A stretch of DNA of 64,000 nucleotides from Anoplolepis gracilipes (lineage: Eukaryota; Arthropoda; Insecta; Hymenoptera; Formicidae), in assembly GCF_047496725.1 (NCBI RefSeq), contig NC_132977.1, positions 5,154,501 through 5,218,500 of the forward strand, read 5' to 3'. Below, in pieces: positions 49,347 to 61,040 of this stretch. Both the position numbers and the translations under genes were made by a program. Numbering within the stretch: the first letter of the stretch is position 1; each line of letters opens with the position of its first letter. The notes below the pieces were generated by a model. That model was given only the letters and a program-made list of their open reading frames with translations. It made no database searches and was not told the DNA's origin.

Positions 49347-52300
49347 TCATCGCTCTTCCAACTTCGATTTGTAGATGGGTCTAGTGTTGAGCGTATTGTT
49401 CGTGGAAGTGGAAAGGTTGTTGGTCCTGACTGGTATATACTTTGGTCTCTTGTATCGCGTACTCCAATGGAGATAACTATACCATCCCGCTACCAAAATG
49501 CCTAACCCGTTGCTAGTACATGAGAAGATGAGGAGGATCGTCAGGATACCTTCTACCTCGGGACAATTAAGGTCCACGTATCTGGTGAGATATAAAAAAA
49601 TATCGCTTTTTATATCATCGCAATACTCAATTTGTTGCGTTATACGATATAATATGGTACGATGTTATGTTGCCTTTTGAAAAATGAAAGCGTGTATCAG
49701 ATTCTTTTCACTCTTCAGATTTTTTGATAATCGAAAGATAATAAAATCGGGAAAGACTTTATAACTTAAAATGCTCTTAAAATATAAAAAAATGTCCTAT
49801 ATTATATCTTAAAAATTTGCAACTTAATTATTTAAATTCCTGATGTTAAAATAAATAAAAATATTTCTTTTTAGAAATTAAAATGAAAATTAAAAAGATC
49901 CTGTGAGAAAAACTGTGTTACCTCCAAAAACAACACGCATAATATATTTCATATACGTATTATAACTTTTCATAAAGCTAAGCGATGCTCTAAAAAATGT
50001 TATATAATTTATCAATATTTAAGACCTCAATTTACATAACATACCTGACTGCGCCTTCAAATGAATCAGACGGTTCGCCACGTGGCCTGCATACACACGT
50101 GGCGTTTAGTACTCGTGCCGGAGTGCATTCCAGTCCCATGAGACGTGTCAAGTGCATCACGGAGAATACGCACGCACTCAGGCACGCAATAGTCGCCAAG
50201 ACCGCCAAAAATACACTACACACCTGTTTGACGTAGCAAAACAGGATAGAGGCGCGATAACACATAAACAAAGAGAGCAAAGGAGAAAAAGATAGATAAA
50301 TACACTACATTACTCGGAAATTATATAATATGTTCTCAGAAATTCATGTTATTAGTAAATCAAAATAAAATTCAAATTAAATTGTTATTCTTTTCACAAT
50401 TAAGATTTTCATAACTTTGACACAATATATTATAGTACACAATATTATATAATATTATGATATTATATAAATGATATTATATAATAAAATATATACACAT
50501 ATTTGTGTTTTAAACTATGCTAAGCAAAAAGCTATCATTAAAGAAGCTGAGCATAATAAAAGATTTGGCTTTGAGTTTTTTTTTATAGAATTCTACAGTG
50601 AATTATAATTCTTACGTACTTTTGTGGCGGAAAGACAAAAGCCGGGATTCATACTCGGATATTCCTTCTTGAAACAGCATAAGAGACAGATTCCGAAACT
50701 ACCCGACATCAAGAGCTAAAGATATTCAAAATTAATAATATTAAATTGCAAATATATATATATATATATATATATATACAAGAACATGGATGTACAAAGA
50801 AAATGTAAAGAAACATGACAATTTGCAAGGTGTTAATATACATACTTACGTGTTAGTAATAAATACAATTTCTTTTTATATAAATAAATATATATATATA
50901 CATATATATATATAAAATATTATATATTATATATAAAAAGATATATATTATCATAAAATTGAAAAATATGAGTTGGTAAAATTTTTTGATAAATAAAATA
51001 TGATCTTTATTGCATACTTACCTTACGTTAAAGATTAAAAGTTTTCAAACGTTGTTAACTTAATATAAAAAAATGTATAGTAGAAAAACTATCAAAATAT
51101 ATGCAATCACTAAAAAATGAATTATTAACTGTAAAAAAATAATTGTTCCGATTTATAAAACTATATATTATTTAGAAAATGACAATTATTTGAAATATAT
51201 AATTATATCACGTTATATGATGTATGTATATAAGCATAATTATATAATCATGCTTAAATGCATTTATTTTAACAGAGTTAGCTTGTTAAATAAATAAAGA
51301 AAATTGCTATTCTATATTATTTTTGCATTGTCATGAGAACAAAGAGTTAACGAAGAGTTAGCTTGTTAAATAAATAAAGAGAATTGCTATTCTATATTAT
51401 TTTTGCATCGTCATGAGAAATGCATATCTAATCACTGTGTAAAATAGTAACTTACAGGCATGCCGCTCCAGTAGGGATTGTCCACGATGGGAAGGTGCGG
51501 TGCCCAAAGCAGCAACCATAACGACAGAAAAGTCACCGCGATGCCGAGAATAGTTTGCAGTGCAGCCAAACATCGAGCTAATCGTCGATGATAGACCAAA
51601 GGAGGTAAAAACTTCTCTCGAGCTAAAAATAAATCCGCTTTTCAACTTTTGTGCTACCTACTACTATATATTGTTTGTATAGAACTCATTATAGAAGATT
51701 ATGCAAGATTAATTTTAATTGCCGCTGGTAGCTTGGATATTAATTTACATAGAATTTGTGTATGTGGGAATAATTATATATTCCAAATAATATTTATAAA
51801 ACAGTTAACATACATATGTATGTACATACTGTGAACAAATCAGTTCAGAAGTTTATTTATAGACATAAATTTGATATTCTAATATCGTTCTTGTATTGTC
51901 ATGATGAGAATGCATACTTAATTGTTGACAAGACGAAAGAGATAAGCTACTTGAACTTTAAAAATAAATGCAATAAATTCGAGCATATGAAACATAGGAA
52001 ATCTGAATTTTCCACTATGATTAATATTCTATCTTATTGTTAGTCATCCTGGGATTATTTTGCGAGAAAGGAAAAACGTTGACGTTTTCGCAATGCAATT
52101 CGCTGTGATGTCCGCTGGGTGATTCGATTTTATAGATCTCTTAGGCTCTAAAATGAACCAAGTCACGAAGCGATCGGTCATCTATTAGATAATTCGACAT
52201 TGCGAAACAGACATCGTGCTCTATTCATCCTTCATCGTGACACACATTTCCTCTGTTGTGGCGTAAACGGTCGATAACCCGCGGTATCTAGAAACCTTGT

Positions 52301-55300
52301 GTGGATCCGATAGAAAGGTGAATTTCCTGCAATACAAGACGGCTTTGTCGCCGTTCTTCCATACAACATAATTTGACTGAATGATTTAATGTATCGTCCT
52401 TGCCATATATCAAATTCAATGAAAAATAAAACTGATCTACTATCCAAGATTCGCGACGAAATGTAATACTCACTAAATCAATCGTAAACGATTTGAATAA
52501 ATTTCAAATATGTGCGATTCTCTCTATGCAACAAGTATAATTTTTCTTATAAAGAATGACAATGAATTTAATATTTATGACAATTTTTCGAAAAAAACAG
52601 ATAAAGATTTCGAAGAATAACATGAAGAGAACGTACAAAGGAAGAGAGTACTGTGACCGCTGCTGGAAAACCGCAAGTCCATAGTGCAAGGATGAGTATA
52701 TACTATGTTTGCTGAATATATCGCGATTCAAATGGAGAGAGTATAGTGTGCAAACTTGTCTTGATCAAACATAAGTAAATTGACGAACATTTTGTTTAAA
52801 GAGAAGCTGTAAAATATTCAATAGAAAAAAGAAAATAATAAAAAGGAAAATTTTTTAATAATAGACTTGACTTTAGCGATTCATCAGAAGCATGTCATTA
52901 AATCACTGTTATTTGTGCTAAAATTTTTATATTTTTACAATTCTCTAAAATAAACAAACAATTATCAACTTGGCGAATAAGAGCCATACGCGGATATTAA
53001 TGCGTAAATTTCTTTTAGAAATTAATTTTTTCCGCGAAAATTGAAACGTGCACAGAGCACATATTTTTACTTGGTGTACTGTATCAAGAAATACTCTTAA
53101 ATAAAAATAGTACAAAGAATTTACTCTTTTAAGAGATATCAATGTATTATTAAAAAATTAAATTTACTAAAAAATTAATAAATTGTGACTGATGCTTTCA
53201 ATTCCATTTCGTAATTAAATAAAAGTTGACATACAATGCTATATATGTATCATAATATTTTATGAACTCTTTTCGGAATTCCACTGTTACGGTGTGTAAA
53301 TATTTATGTATGCACCTGAAATAATTATGTTCTATAAGTTTAAATCAGTGCTTCTCAACTATTTCTATATTGAGAAATACTATTAAATAAAAATATTAGA
53401 CAAAGAGAAAGCGATGTCTAATAGATATACATAATAATTATTACAAAAGAATGTATTTCTCATTTATTCTTTTATATATCTTCAAGAGAAAACAAATCTC
53501 TTACTCGTTTGATTGATTATTATTGATTGACTGATCTTGCACTTTAACAATATAATAAGGAAGAAATTAAAGAAGATCTTCTGGATATAATAAAAATTAT
53601 TAACTAGATTCTGCGATCGAAAGGAACATTTAATATTTTTTGACATTTGCCGTATTGTTCCTTTCTTCCTTCAGGCTTTTCAAAAATTGTAAAGAATGTA
53701 TGTATGCGTAGAAGAATGTGCAAGAAATCTATTATAAAATCTATATTTCATAGAGATTATATACGCTTATCAATATTAAATCGAAATCTATCAAATCAAA
53801 GTATAGAATGCCACACCATAATTCAGAAGTTCCTCGTACTCTCACTCTTGTACGATTAACTAACTCGTCAGGAACTAATTGTGAATGCATCTTACGTGCT
53901 TATAGAGGAGAAATTTTTTTGCTACGTGATACACGCACAGAATTCTAACGTCTCGTGGTCATCGTCGAACGTTAAACCGTGAAAGGTGCGATAATTTCTC
54001 AATGAGAAATGAAAACACTATTTTCACTTGCGCAAACGCAATGCACGCACTTGTCGAGCGAGGATTGCATCTCGCAACAATTCTAACTGTACTGCAGATG
54101 CACGCTATAACGAGTAAGGTAAGATGCACAACGTGCAACATGGTCTGTAGATAGAACGGACTGTAAGTCAATGAAAATAAAAGTTGGGTTTGATAAATAG
54201 TTCTCATGCATAATTCTTTTAAATTAACGTATGATATAAAACTTACTCTTTCTTCTTATAAACCATACATTCTTTCAAACTGCTTTATGAAAGTGTAAAT
54301 TATGACTAAAAAAGATTTTTCATAATAATAAAAAAATTAATGCTTTCTTCTAATAATTATTAGCTGCTTAAACGTCGGCGTACTTTTCTACATGTAAAAT
54401 AATAGTACTTTAATTAATTTGCTTAAGACGAATAAATAATTTTTTTTTCTACGATTATCTAAAATTGTCATTCATTAATTATCATTCATTAATTGACATT
54501 AATAATTTTGATTTGTCATACTAGTCATTGATCATTAACTATTGAGACTATAAATTACAAGTATTTTTAATTAATTATTTGTACCGTATTATACACTTCT
54601 ATCTACAGTATTCGTTGCCAGTCTCAGTATCATACATTTCTAACAGGACTGACTGATAATGAGACAATTATGCGAATAATTTTGTTATTCATAAAACAGT
54701 AAGAAGTATAATTATGATAATAATGATTAATTTTCTTGTTCAATATACATATATATCGTATACATATCATACAAATATCCGTCATTTTTACATACTTTTT
54801 AAATATCCGAAATGTGTAGAGACATTGTAGATATAATATTTTCACAAAAATAAGGAAAAGTAATTTCTGCTATATCATCAAAGAAAGGATTATTTTCTCA
54901 TATTTTTTTTCCCATATTGTTTTCAATATAACGGATAAAATAGACACTACAGTTAAGTGACAAATATTACAGCTCCTTTGAGTTCGCACGATGCAAGAAT
55001 ACGGGACATGAATACATATCATTTGCATTGTGTGTTCGCACTGCCTATGTATGTTGTATTTATTACCCAGTGCGAATATAAAAGGAGAAAGAGTCGCATT
55101 GAGAGGTCAAACGGCGACAAAATAATCGATGAAATAAGTCATGAATTTATTATCTTTGATTTAATACTAATTTAATACTTAATACCTTGTCGTTGCAAAA
55201 ATGCTCAATAATCAGATGCACTTGATATATACTCGGTGTTCCACAATAATGTTCCACAATAAATAAATAAAAATTATGAATATAATTGTTAAAGTAAAAA

Positions 55301-58300
55301 AAATCATGTATCATCATTTATAATGAAAGTTGTTCATTATAAAAGTCAAAGACTAGAATTATCTAACACAAGTATACTTGTAAGGATTTAAAGATAAAAT
55401 TATTTGACATATACAACACACATTACGTACATTCGTCGTGTGAATTCGATGTAATTATCTGTAATTTTTCTTCATCTGCATCAGGTATATTGCACACATT
55501 ATTGGCTTGAATAGCTTCGTTTATGTGTGGGTGCGAATGTAAATGCATACATTATAGAAGATAACAATGAGCAACGTGGTACGTCGCGTTACGGCCGGCA
55601 AATTCGCCGCAAAATATTACAACCCACGTACATGGAAACGTAATGGATGGTACGTTTCTATTATCCGCTAGCCCTATTTCATAGTTAATGCCAATTATTA
55701 CGTGGCTTACGTAAGAAAAAATTATAGATAATTGAACAATTATGTATGTTGTTTCACCGATAATCAATTGGATGCCTCCGATTTGCTTCTTGTTAATTAC
55801 TCTTAGTCGGCAATAATTTTTCATTTTTTACACTCTATCCATGAAAAATTTGCTAACATAAAAAATAAATACTATGTATGTAAAATATTATACGTTGTCT
55901 AAAGAAATTATTATAAATATTTTTTGTGATTCTACAGGAGAGGAGAAAGAGAGATCGATTAAAAAAATTAATTGTTTTTAGTGAGAAAAGAAACACGATC
56001 GTTTGACTGCTCGACGTTCTTATATGAAAATCAAACATAGATTAACATGTGTAAGGGTGCTGAAAATTGGGCGTAAGAATAGCGATCCCATTTGTGAGTC
56101 TGTTTTGCTGGTCTCAAAATAGAGTTAGGGCCATGTTAAACGCATGAGCGACCCTTGAACAGAGTAAAACGGAATCACGGTACGTATACGTTTCATCAAT
56201 TTCGACCCTTGGACGCTCACACGTGTCGCTCGTGTTTCCTCAAAGGCACGAAAAAGCGATGTTCATTGTTAATTTAATACGTTATTTCTTTGTCTTAAAT
56301 AATGTTTGAGTATTATTATGTAAAGTAATGTAATTTATTGTTTCGTTAGATTTTTTTAAATAACGGAAATTTGTATAACTTTATTCAGACACTTTTTTTC
56401 GGCAAGTTTTACTTTTTGAAATCATATATGTATGATAAGTAAGCAAAAAGTATTTTTACCGATTAAAATTAAACATGCAATGGCAATTTTTCAAGTATAA
56501 TATAATTACAAAACTGGTAAGCAGAGTTAATTGCGATGCAATGCGAGGCAATTTAAAAAAATATGATAAATTTTCTTTCCACTTGTGCATCAAGCTGAAA
56601 CTCTGTATTTCAAACATATACCAAAAAAAATCACATGATATATTTCCGGCCCGGTACTTCCGCTATCTGCGCAGAACCATGTGCATCCACTTTAAAGTAC
56701 GTACAATGATCAGCGGAGCAAGAAGCGTTTAAAACTCAGTGAAATATTTACGCAAGAGTGACTCAAGAAGAAATGGATTTCTTTCTTAGGTATAGACAAA
56801 TTAATATACCTACTACTATAATAATATCCAGTGTCCCACAATTTATGTTGCATGTATATATTTTTTAAATATATATGTATTTTTTAATATGTATGTATTT
56901 TTTAAAATATTAAATAAAAAGTTTTAAATTTATTATGATAATTTTAATGCAATAAAATTTTTTTACGTCATTTGTACGTATAATTTGTGTTATGTGACTT
57001 TAAATATAAAATCGTAATTATTTATAATTAATATATGTATTTCAAATAAAAAAATATCTACAATTAATAATCTCTCTTTTATATTGATTGATATAAGTGA
57101 TAATAATATTAAAATTTATTTAATATAATGCAATTTTTTTAATTAATAAATCACACTTTTTTACCATTACACTTTCAATATTTATTAGACACGATTTTAT
57201 ATTGTGACCTGCATAAATATTATCTCAATTTTACAATCTCTTTAAAAGCTTCCATTATTCTGCACGTCGCACTTTCGTCATCTTCGACGTCTTTCATTAG
57301 CTGCCACTTGCCACGTGCATTTTATGCTATCTAATTACCATGGCGATAAAGAATCACCACACTTTCCTGTGTCTACAATATAGCACTAATTATAATCTCC
57401 CTGTCTGCCTTGGCAGCAACCTCGATCCTGCCGACCGGTACAACCGGCGCAGCGTGCATTAAAAGTGACACTCATTAACACAAAAAACGCAATAATGTGT
57501 CGCGCAAAGTGACGATTATCAAAGAAAATCGAGAAAATCGAGCAGATACTTGACCGGTCACATTCCGTGGCCGAGAAATGAGATTCCCGAGCGCAATCTC
57601 GCTCTCAAGAGAAATCGATTGAACCGATTGCAAAAAAAAAAAAAAAAAAAACGAATAATCACATACGCAAGATTTCAACGAGCGAGTGAAACGGAAGAAA
57701 TGCCATTACACCTCTGCTCACTTTACGATACTCCGCCAGGTGTATGTGTTCTTGAACACGTATCCTGGCACGCTCGCTCAGATCAAATACTTGTTTACTT
57801 TCTTGCGATCGCATTCGCGATAATATAGGAAATTATCATTTTCTACTAATTAAAAATTGTAAAGTCACTCGACCAAATGTATCGTTCATCGCGCACCGTA
57901 AAAATTCTCATAGTGTGCAAATTATACTTGGAATAGAGTTAAGCAGAGTTTTTTATCAAGGCTATACGAAAAATATAAAGAAAAAGATATATAAAGGAAG
58001 ATCAAGTAATACTCACGATGACCGGTCCGATTCATCACGATCATTCTGCTGTGCCTTAGAGAATTTCTTGTGGGCGTGTGTCGACCGGCTATCTGAGAAG
58101 CTGCCAGGTTGACAGGAACCGTGGTTGACAAGCAGTTGGCCATCGATGGTGCTCGACCGAGCTCTTCTCCTTTATCGCCGCGAGAGATTCGTCCGATGTT
58201 CCCGGTTGATACCGCACCTATTAAAATACCGCATAAAATAAGTATTCTGCCTCTTTTTCTGCATTTTATTTTTTTAAATTAAAATTTAAATTTGTAGAAT

Positions 58301-61040
58301 TACATGTGTCTACAAGAAAAATGATATTATGCAACTGTATAAAATCTACACATAATTATAACACACAAAATGTACATAATTATAACATTAGATTTTGAAA
58401 AACTTTTACAAAACTTTTAATGTAAAGTTTTGAGATATTTAAAGCTAGAAATCAGAGTTAATATTTACTTGTCACTAATTTTGTTTAAAAAAATAGGCCT
58501 GTTGTATTTTTATTACATATACATACATTTTAAGATCATAAAGAAATTAAATCAAATACTCTTTCTTTAAAAAGAGTTAAGATTATTTATTTCATTAAAT
58601 TTAATTAAATCATGTATTCTTTTAAGTGTAAATATTAATATTAATATTAATATTTAAAATAAATATCGTACCGTGCACGAGATTGAAATCATCGCGCACG
58701 TAAAATATTTTTCTTCTTGTTAGAAAAAGTTCGTATTCTTTCGTTTTCAAAGTAAACTTTGTTTATCTGATTTAATTTTATCAAATTTTAAAATTTGTAG
58801 AACTGATTGTGAAATATCTCAGTTTCAACAAGAACATTTATTTAAGTATATAAAGATAATAAATCTACCGTTCTGTCATAGATCTACGTCACAACTATTG
58901 TGACATGCGTCACAATATTTTTCAATTATCTTTTTTTGTTATGTAAAGAAATATAATTTACTTGATCATGTAATATTAAATTTATAAAATACTTCTAGCC
59001 ATCAAATATTTGGCTTGATCATGATAATATAACATATATATATTACTCTCACATCTACATTTTTTATGCATCAGCGATTGGTTAATTATAATTTAGGTTC
59101 CTTTAATTTTTCAAGGATATTTTTATAACAGAAACTTGAAAAGAAGCATAATGTCTGTCGAGTATAATATATGTGTGCAATTTCTAAATTTCTATATGCG
59201 TATAAATTATCGAATTTATTTTACATAAATTTATATAAAAAAATATTTATAAATTTCTTTAAAAAAATGTATCATTATTAAAGAAAATGTGCAAAGCAAC
59301 TGCAACTGTTGCAGATATGTTATCTGTTTCGAAATATGCAATTTGGTTAATTGCGCACGCAATTTTGGCAGACGTGAACATATCATTTCTATGAAAAGCC
59401 AGCACCGCGACATAGAATTTAGAACGATAAGGTTTCACGGCGCTAAAAACACCTGAAGTGGAACAAGCAGGTCAACCTGACACGAAAAAGATTAATATAT
59501 GTGATATGTGCTATAGATAGGCAGATACAGTGTGGGTAATTTAATTCGAATTATTCAAAACTACATTCTAGTTTCTAATTAAATTTAATTGTTTAGATTA
59601 AAAAAATAAATCAAACTCTCAATAACGTCTCAACAATATCATTCAAAAACAATATAAAAATTTAAGTTCGTATAATAATTATTATTACAAAATTATATAT
59701 AATCTCGTTTAAAATTAATTAAATGTTTATGTTTATGAAAGTATAAGTAAAAAAAAATCAACACTATCATTCAAAAATAATATAAAAATTTAAGTTCGTA
59801 ATAATTATTATTACGAAATTGTATATAATTTCGTTTAAAATTAATTAAATGTTTATATTTATGAAAATGTAAGCGAAAAAAGAGTCAGAAGCAGGTTATT
59901 TACGAGCACAAGAATTATCTTATTTTTGTCATTTTGCGTTTTAAGCAAGCAAACACGCAATTAAAAAGTAGACGTCGCGCAAATAAACACACGCAAAAAG
60001 TACGTCATGAAAAGTACATTCAACTCACCGGTGACCTTGGTAGTGTGAATTTTTGATACGTTGCCTGCGCTGACGGCGCTACTGACCCTGTTATTGTTAT
60101 TATTGTTGTTAATGTTGTTGCTATTAATATTGTTGCTGTTGTTGTTATTGTTGTTGTTCTGAGACACGGCGGACGTGCCATTTCCGTCACGGACCTGGTT
60201 CAGATTGCCCACACTCATGGCGGAAGTGACGCAAGGCGGCATCACAGGCACGACCTGTGGAGTCGTAAAAAAGGGTCCAATTATTTTGCTAAAATCTCGG
60301 ACCATTTTAAAGAAGGTCACTACTGGATTTAGGTGTCTGAAAAATGCAGAAAATATTCTCTGTGCGTGTTTGTAAAGAATTTTTCTATTTCTAGAAATAT
60401 AGAAGTTTTTCTTTTTGAAAACATAGAATGTATCGTAGTTAAAAAATAAATATTAAATGTAACCGCTTAAAGTGCAAATTTATGTTAATTTAATGTATTT
60501 ATGCAAGTATAATTAATATCGATTACAATCAAGAATCTAATTATGCTGATGCAAAACATTGTTGTTTTTCTAGTGACACATCGCCGATTGTTATTTTCAG
60601 CGTCGCAAAATATTTGTAATAATATAAACTAATTCGTCAGACTTGTATACGTTAATCTTTTCACATCTAAATTAATTAATTAAATACTTTCCGGCAATTA
60701 ACATGTATTTTATAGATTCTAAATTTTAATGTCTTTTCTACAAAATATTATTTTATATTATACAAAGTTCTTGGAAACACACACACACACACACACACAA
60801 ACATTATCAGATCGATAATTAATCATTGCCAATCACGTTGCATTACGTGCAACCTCATACTATGTAAGGAGACAAGACACGCGCGTAAACAGAGCCACGT
60901 GGATAAAACCGTACCTTATAGTTGTCATAAAAGCTCACCGGCCGGCTTCTCGGCGCGTACTGAATGTCCTCGTCGGGTTGCATCGTATCCACGCCGCGCG
61001 ACAGTGTCCCTAAGGGATGCGCGCGCAGCTCATAGGACAT
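49347..61040 (-). CDS. Sarcospan-like four-pass membrane protein, 409 aa, seven exons
   Basis: Minus-strand gene with exons 60915-61040, 60029-60254, 58017-58217, 51456-51622, 50620-50715, 50045-50223 and 49347-49581. All have GT/AG borders, and the split codons join in frame to give 409 codons plus TGA. The ATG at 61040 is directly preceded by an in-frame TGA. Residues 1-200 are polar, with an Asn-rich tract at about 75-97. Then come four predicted membrane segments: about 203-225 (LAALQTILGIAV), 240-256, 273-298 and 343-366. After the first is DNPYWSG. Between the third and fourth is a cysteine-bearing loop with CTPARVLNATCVC and LNCP. Vertebrate sarcospan has the same order and similar phrases (LGIAVT, DTPFWAG, a Cys loop before the last segment). 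Sarcospan is a membrane subunit of the dystrophin-glycoprotein complex, so a role there is inferred. It could be another CD20-like tetraspan. Upstream non-coding exons may exist. Confidence 0.82.
50752..50776. repeat. (TA)n microsatellite
   Basis: About 25 bp of TA dinucleotides in intron 4 of the sarcospan-like gene. Confidence 0.85.
51274..51419. repeat. Tandem duplication, 80-bp period
   Basis: Unit 51274-51353 is repeated at 51354-51419 ('agagttagcttgttaaataa...ttgcatcgtcatgagaa') with two or three changes, just past the exon 4 donor in the sarcospan-like gene. Apparently recent. Confidence 0.85.
52967..53045. repeat. Dispersed repeat copy 2 (AACTTGGCGAATAAGAGCCA)
   Basis: Diverged second copy of the repeat at 17398-17470, in the same orientation. 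Confidence 0.6.
57311..57350. promoter_or_regulatory. Candidate intronic regulatory cluster
   Basis: Within 40 bp lie CACGTG (E-box), CTAATTA (homeodomain core) and ATTACCATGGCGAT, which resembles the RFX X-box palindrome GTTNCCATGGNAAC. Motif matches of this kind arise easily by chance. Confidence 0.2.
58218..60028. other. Intron 2 of the sarcospan-like gene
   Basis: AT-rich intron with a tandem duplication at 59631-59883. No other feature is seen. Confidence 0.65.
59631..59883. repeat. Tandem duplication, 128-bp period
   Basis: Unit 59631-59758 is repeated at 59759-59883 with few differences. Both contain 'tataaaaatttaagttcgta' and 'cgtttaaaattaattaaatg'. Confidence 0.85.
60776..60799. 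repeat. (AC)n microsatellite
   Basis: About 24 bp of AC repeats in intron 1 of the sarcospan-like gene. Confidence 0.9.

Larger units (their letters stand above)
51623..58016. other. Intron 3 of the sarcospan-like gene (6.4 kb)
   Basis: Large intron between the exon for the cytoplasmic N-terminal region and the exon for membrane segment 1. Several short open frames exist on both strands, but none shows a recognisable domain or fits splicing to the gene. Contents noted separately are a dispersed repeat at 52967, a GC-richer element cluster at 57311-57350 and an A run at 57631-57649. Confidence 0.6.

Noticed and set aside
51397..51645. 82-codon minus-strand open frame
   Set aside because: It overlaps exon 4 of the sarcospan-like gene in a different frame. 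The frame fixed by the flanking splice phases gives the membrane segment instead.
55552..55824. 90-codon minus-strand open frame in intron 3 of the sarcospan-like gene
   Set aside because: No recognisable motif, and no phase-compatible splice sites joining it to the gene.
57922..58143. 73-codon minus-strand open frame as a separate gene
   Set aside because: Its first half is exon 3 of the sarcospan-like gene; the rest reads into the intron past a good GTGAGT donor.
59631..59883. Possible array of spaced repeats
   Set aside because: Only two adjacent AT-rich units with no spacers; this is a simple tandem duplication.
60255..60342. Extension of sarcospan-like exon 2 to an upstream AG at about 60343
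   Set aside because: The AG next to 60254 has a better pyrimidine tract and gives phase 0, matching exon 1. The longer version would need phase 2.
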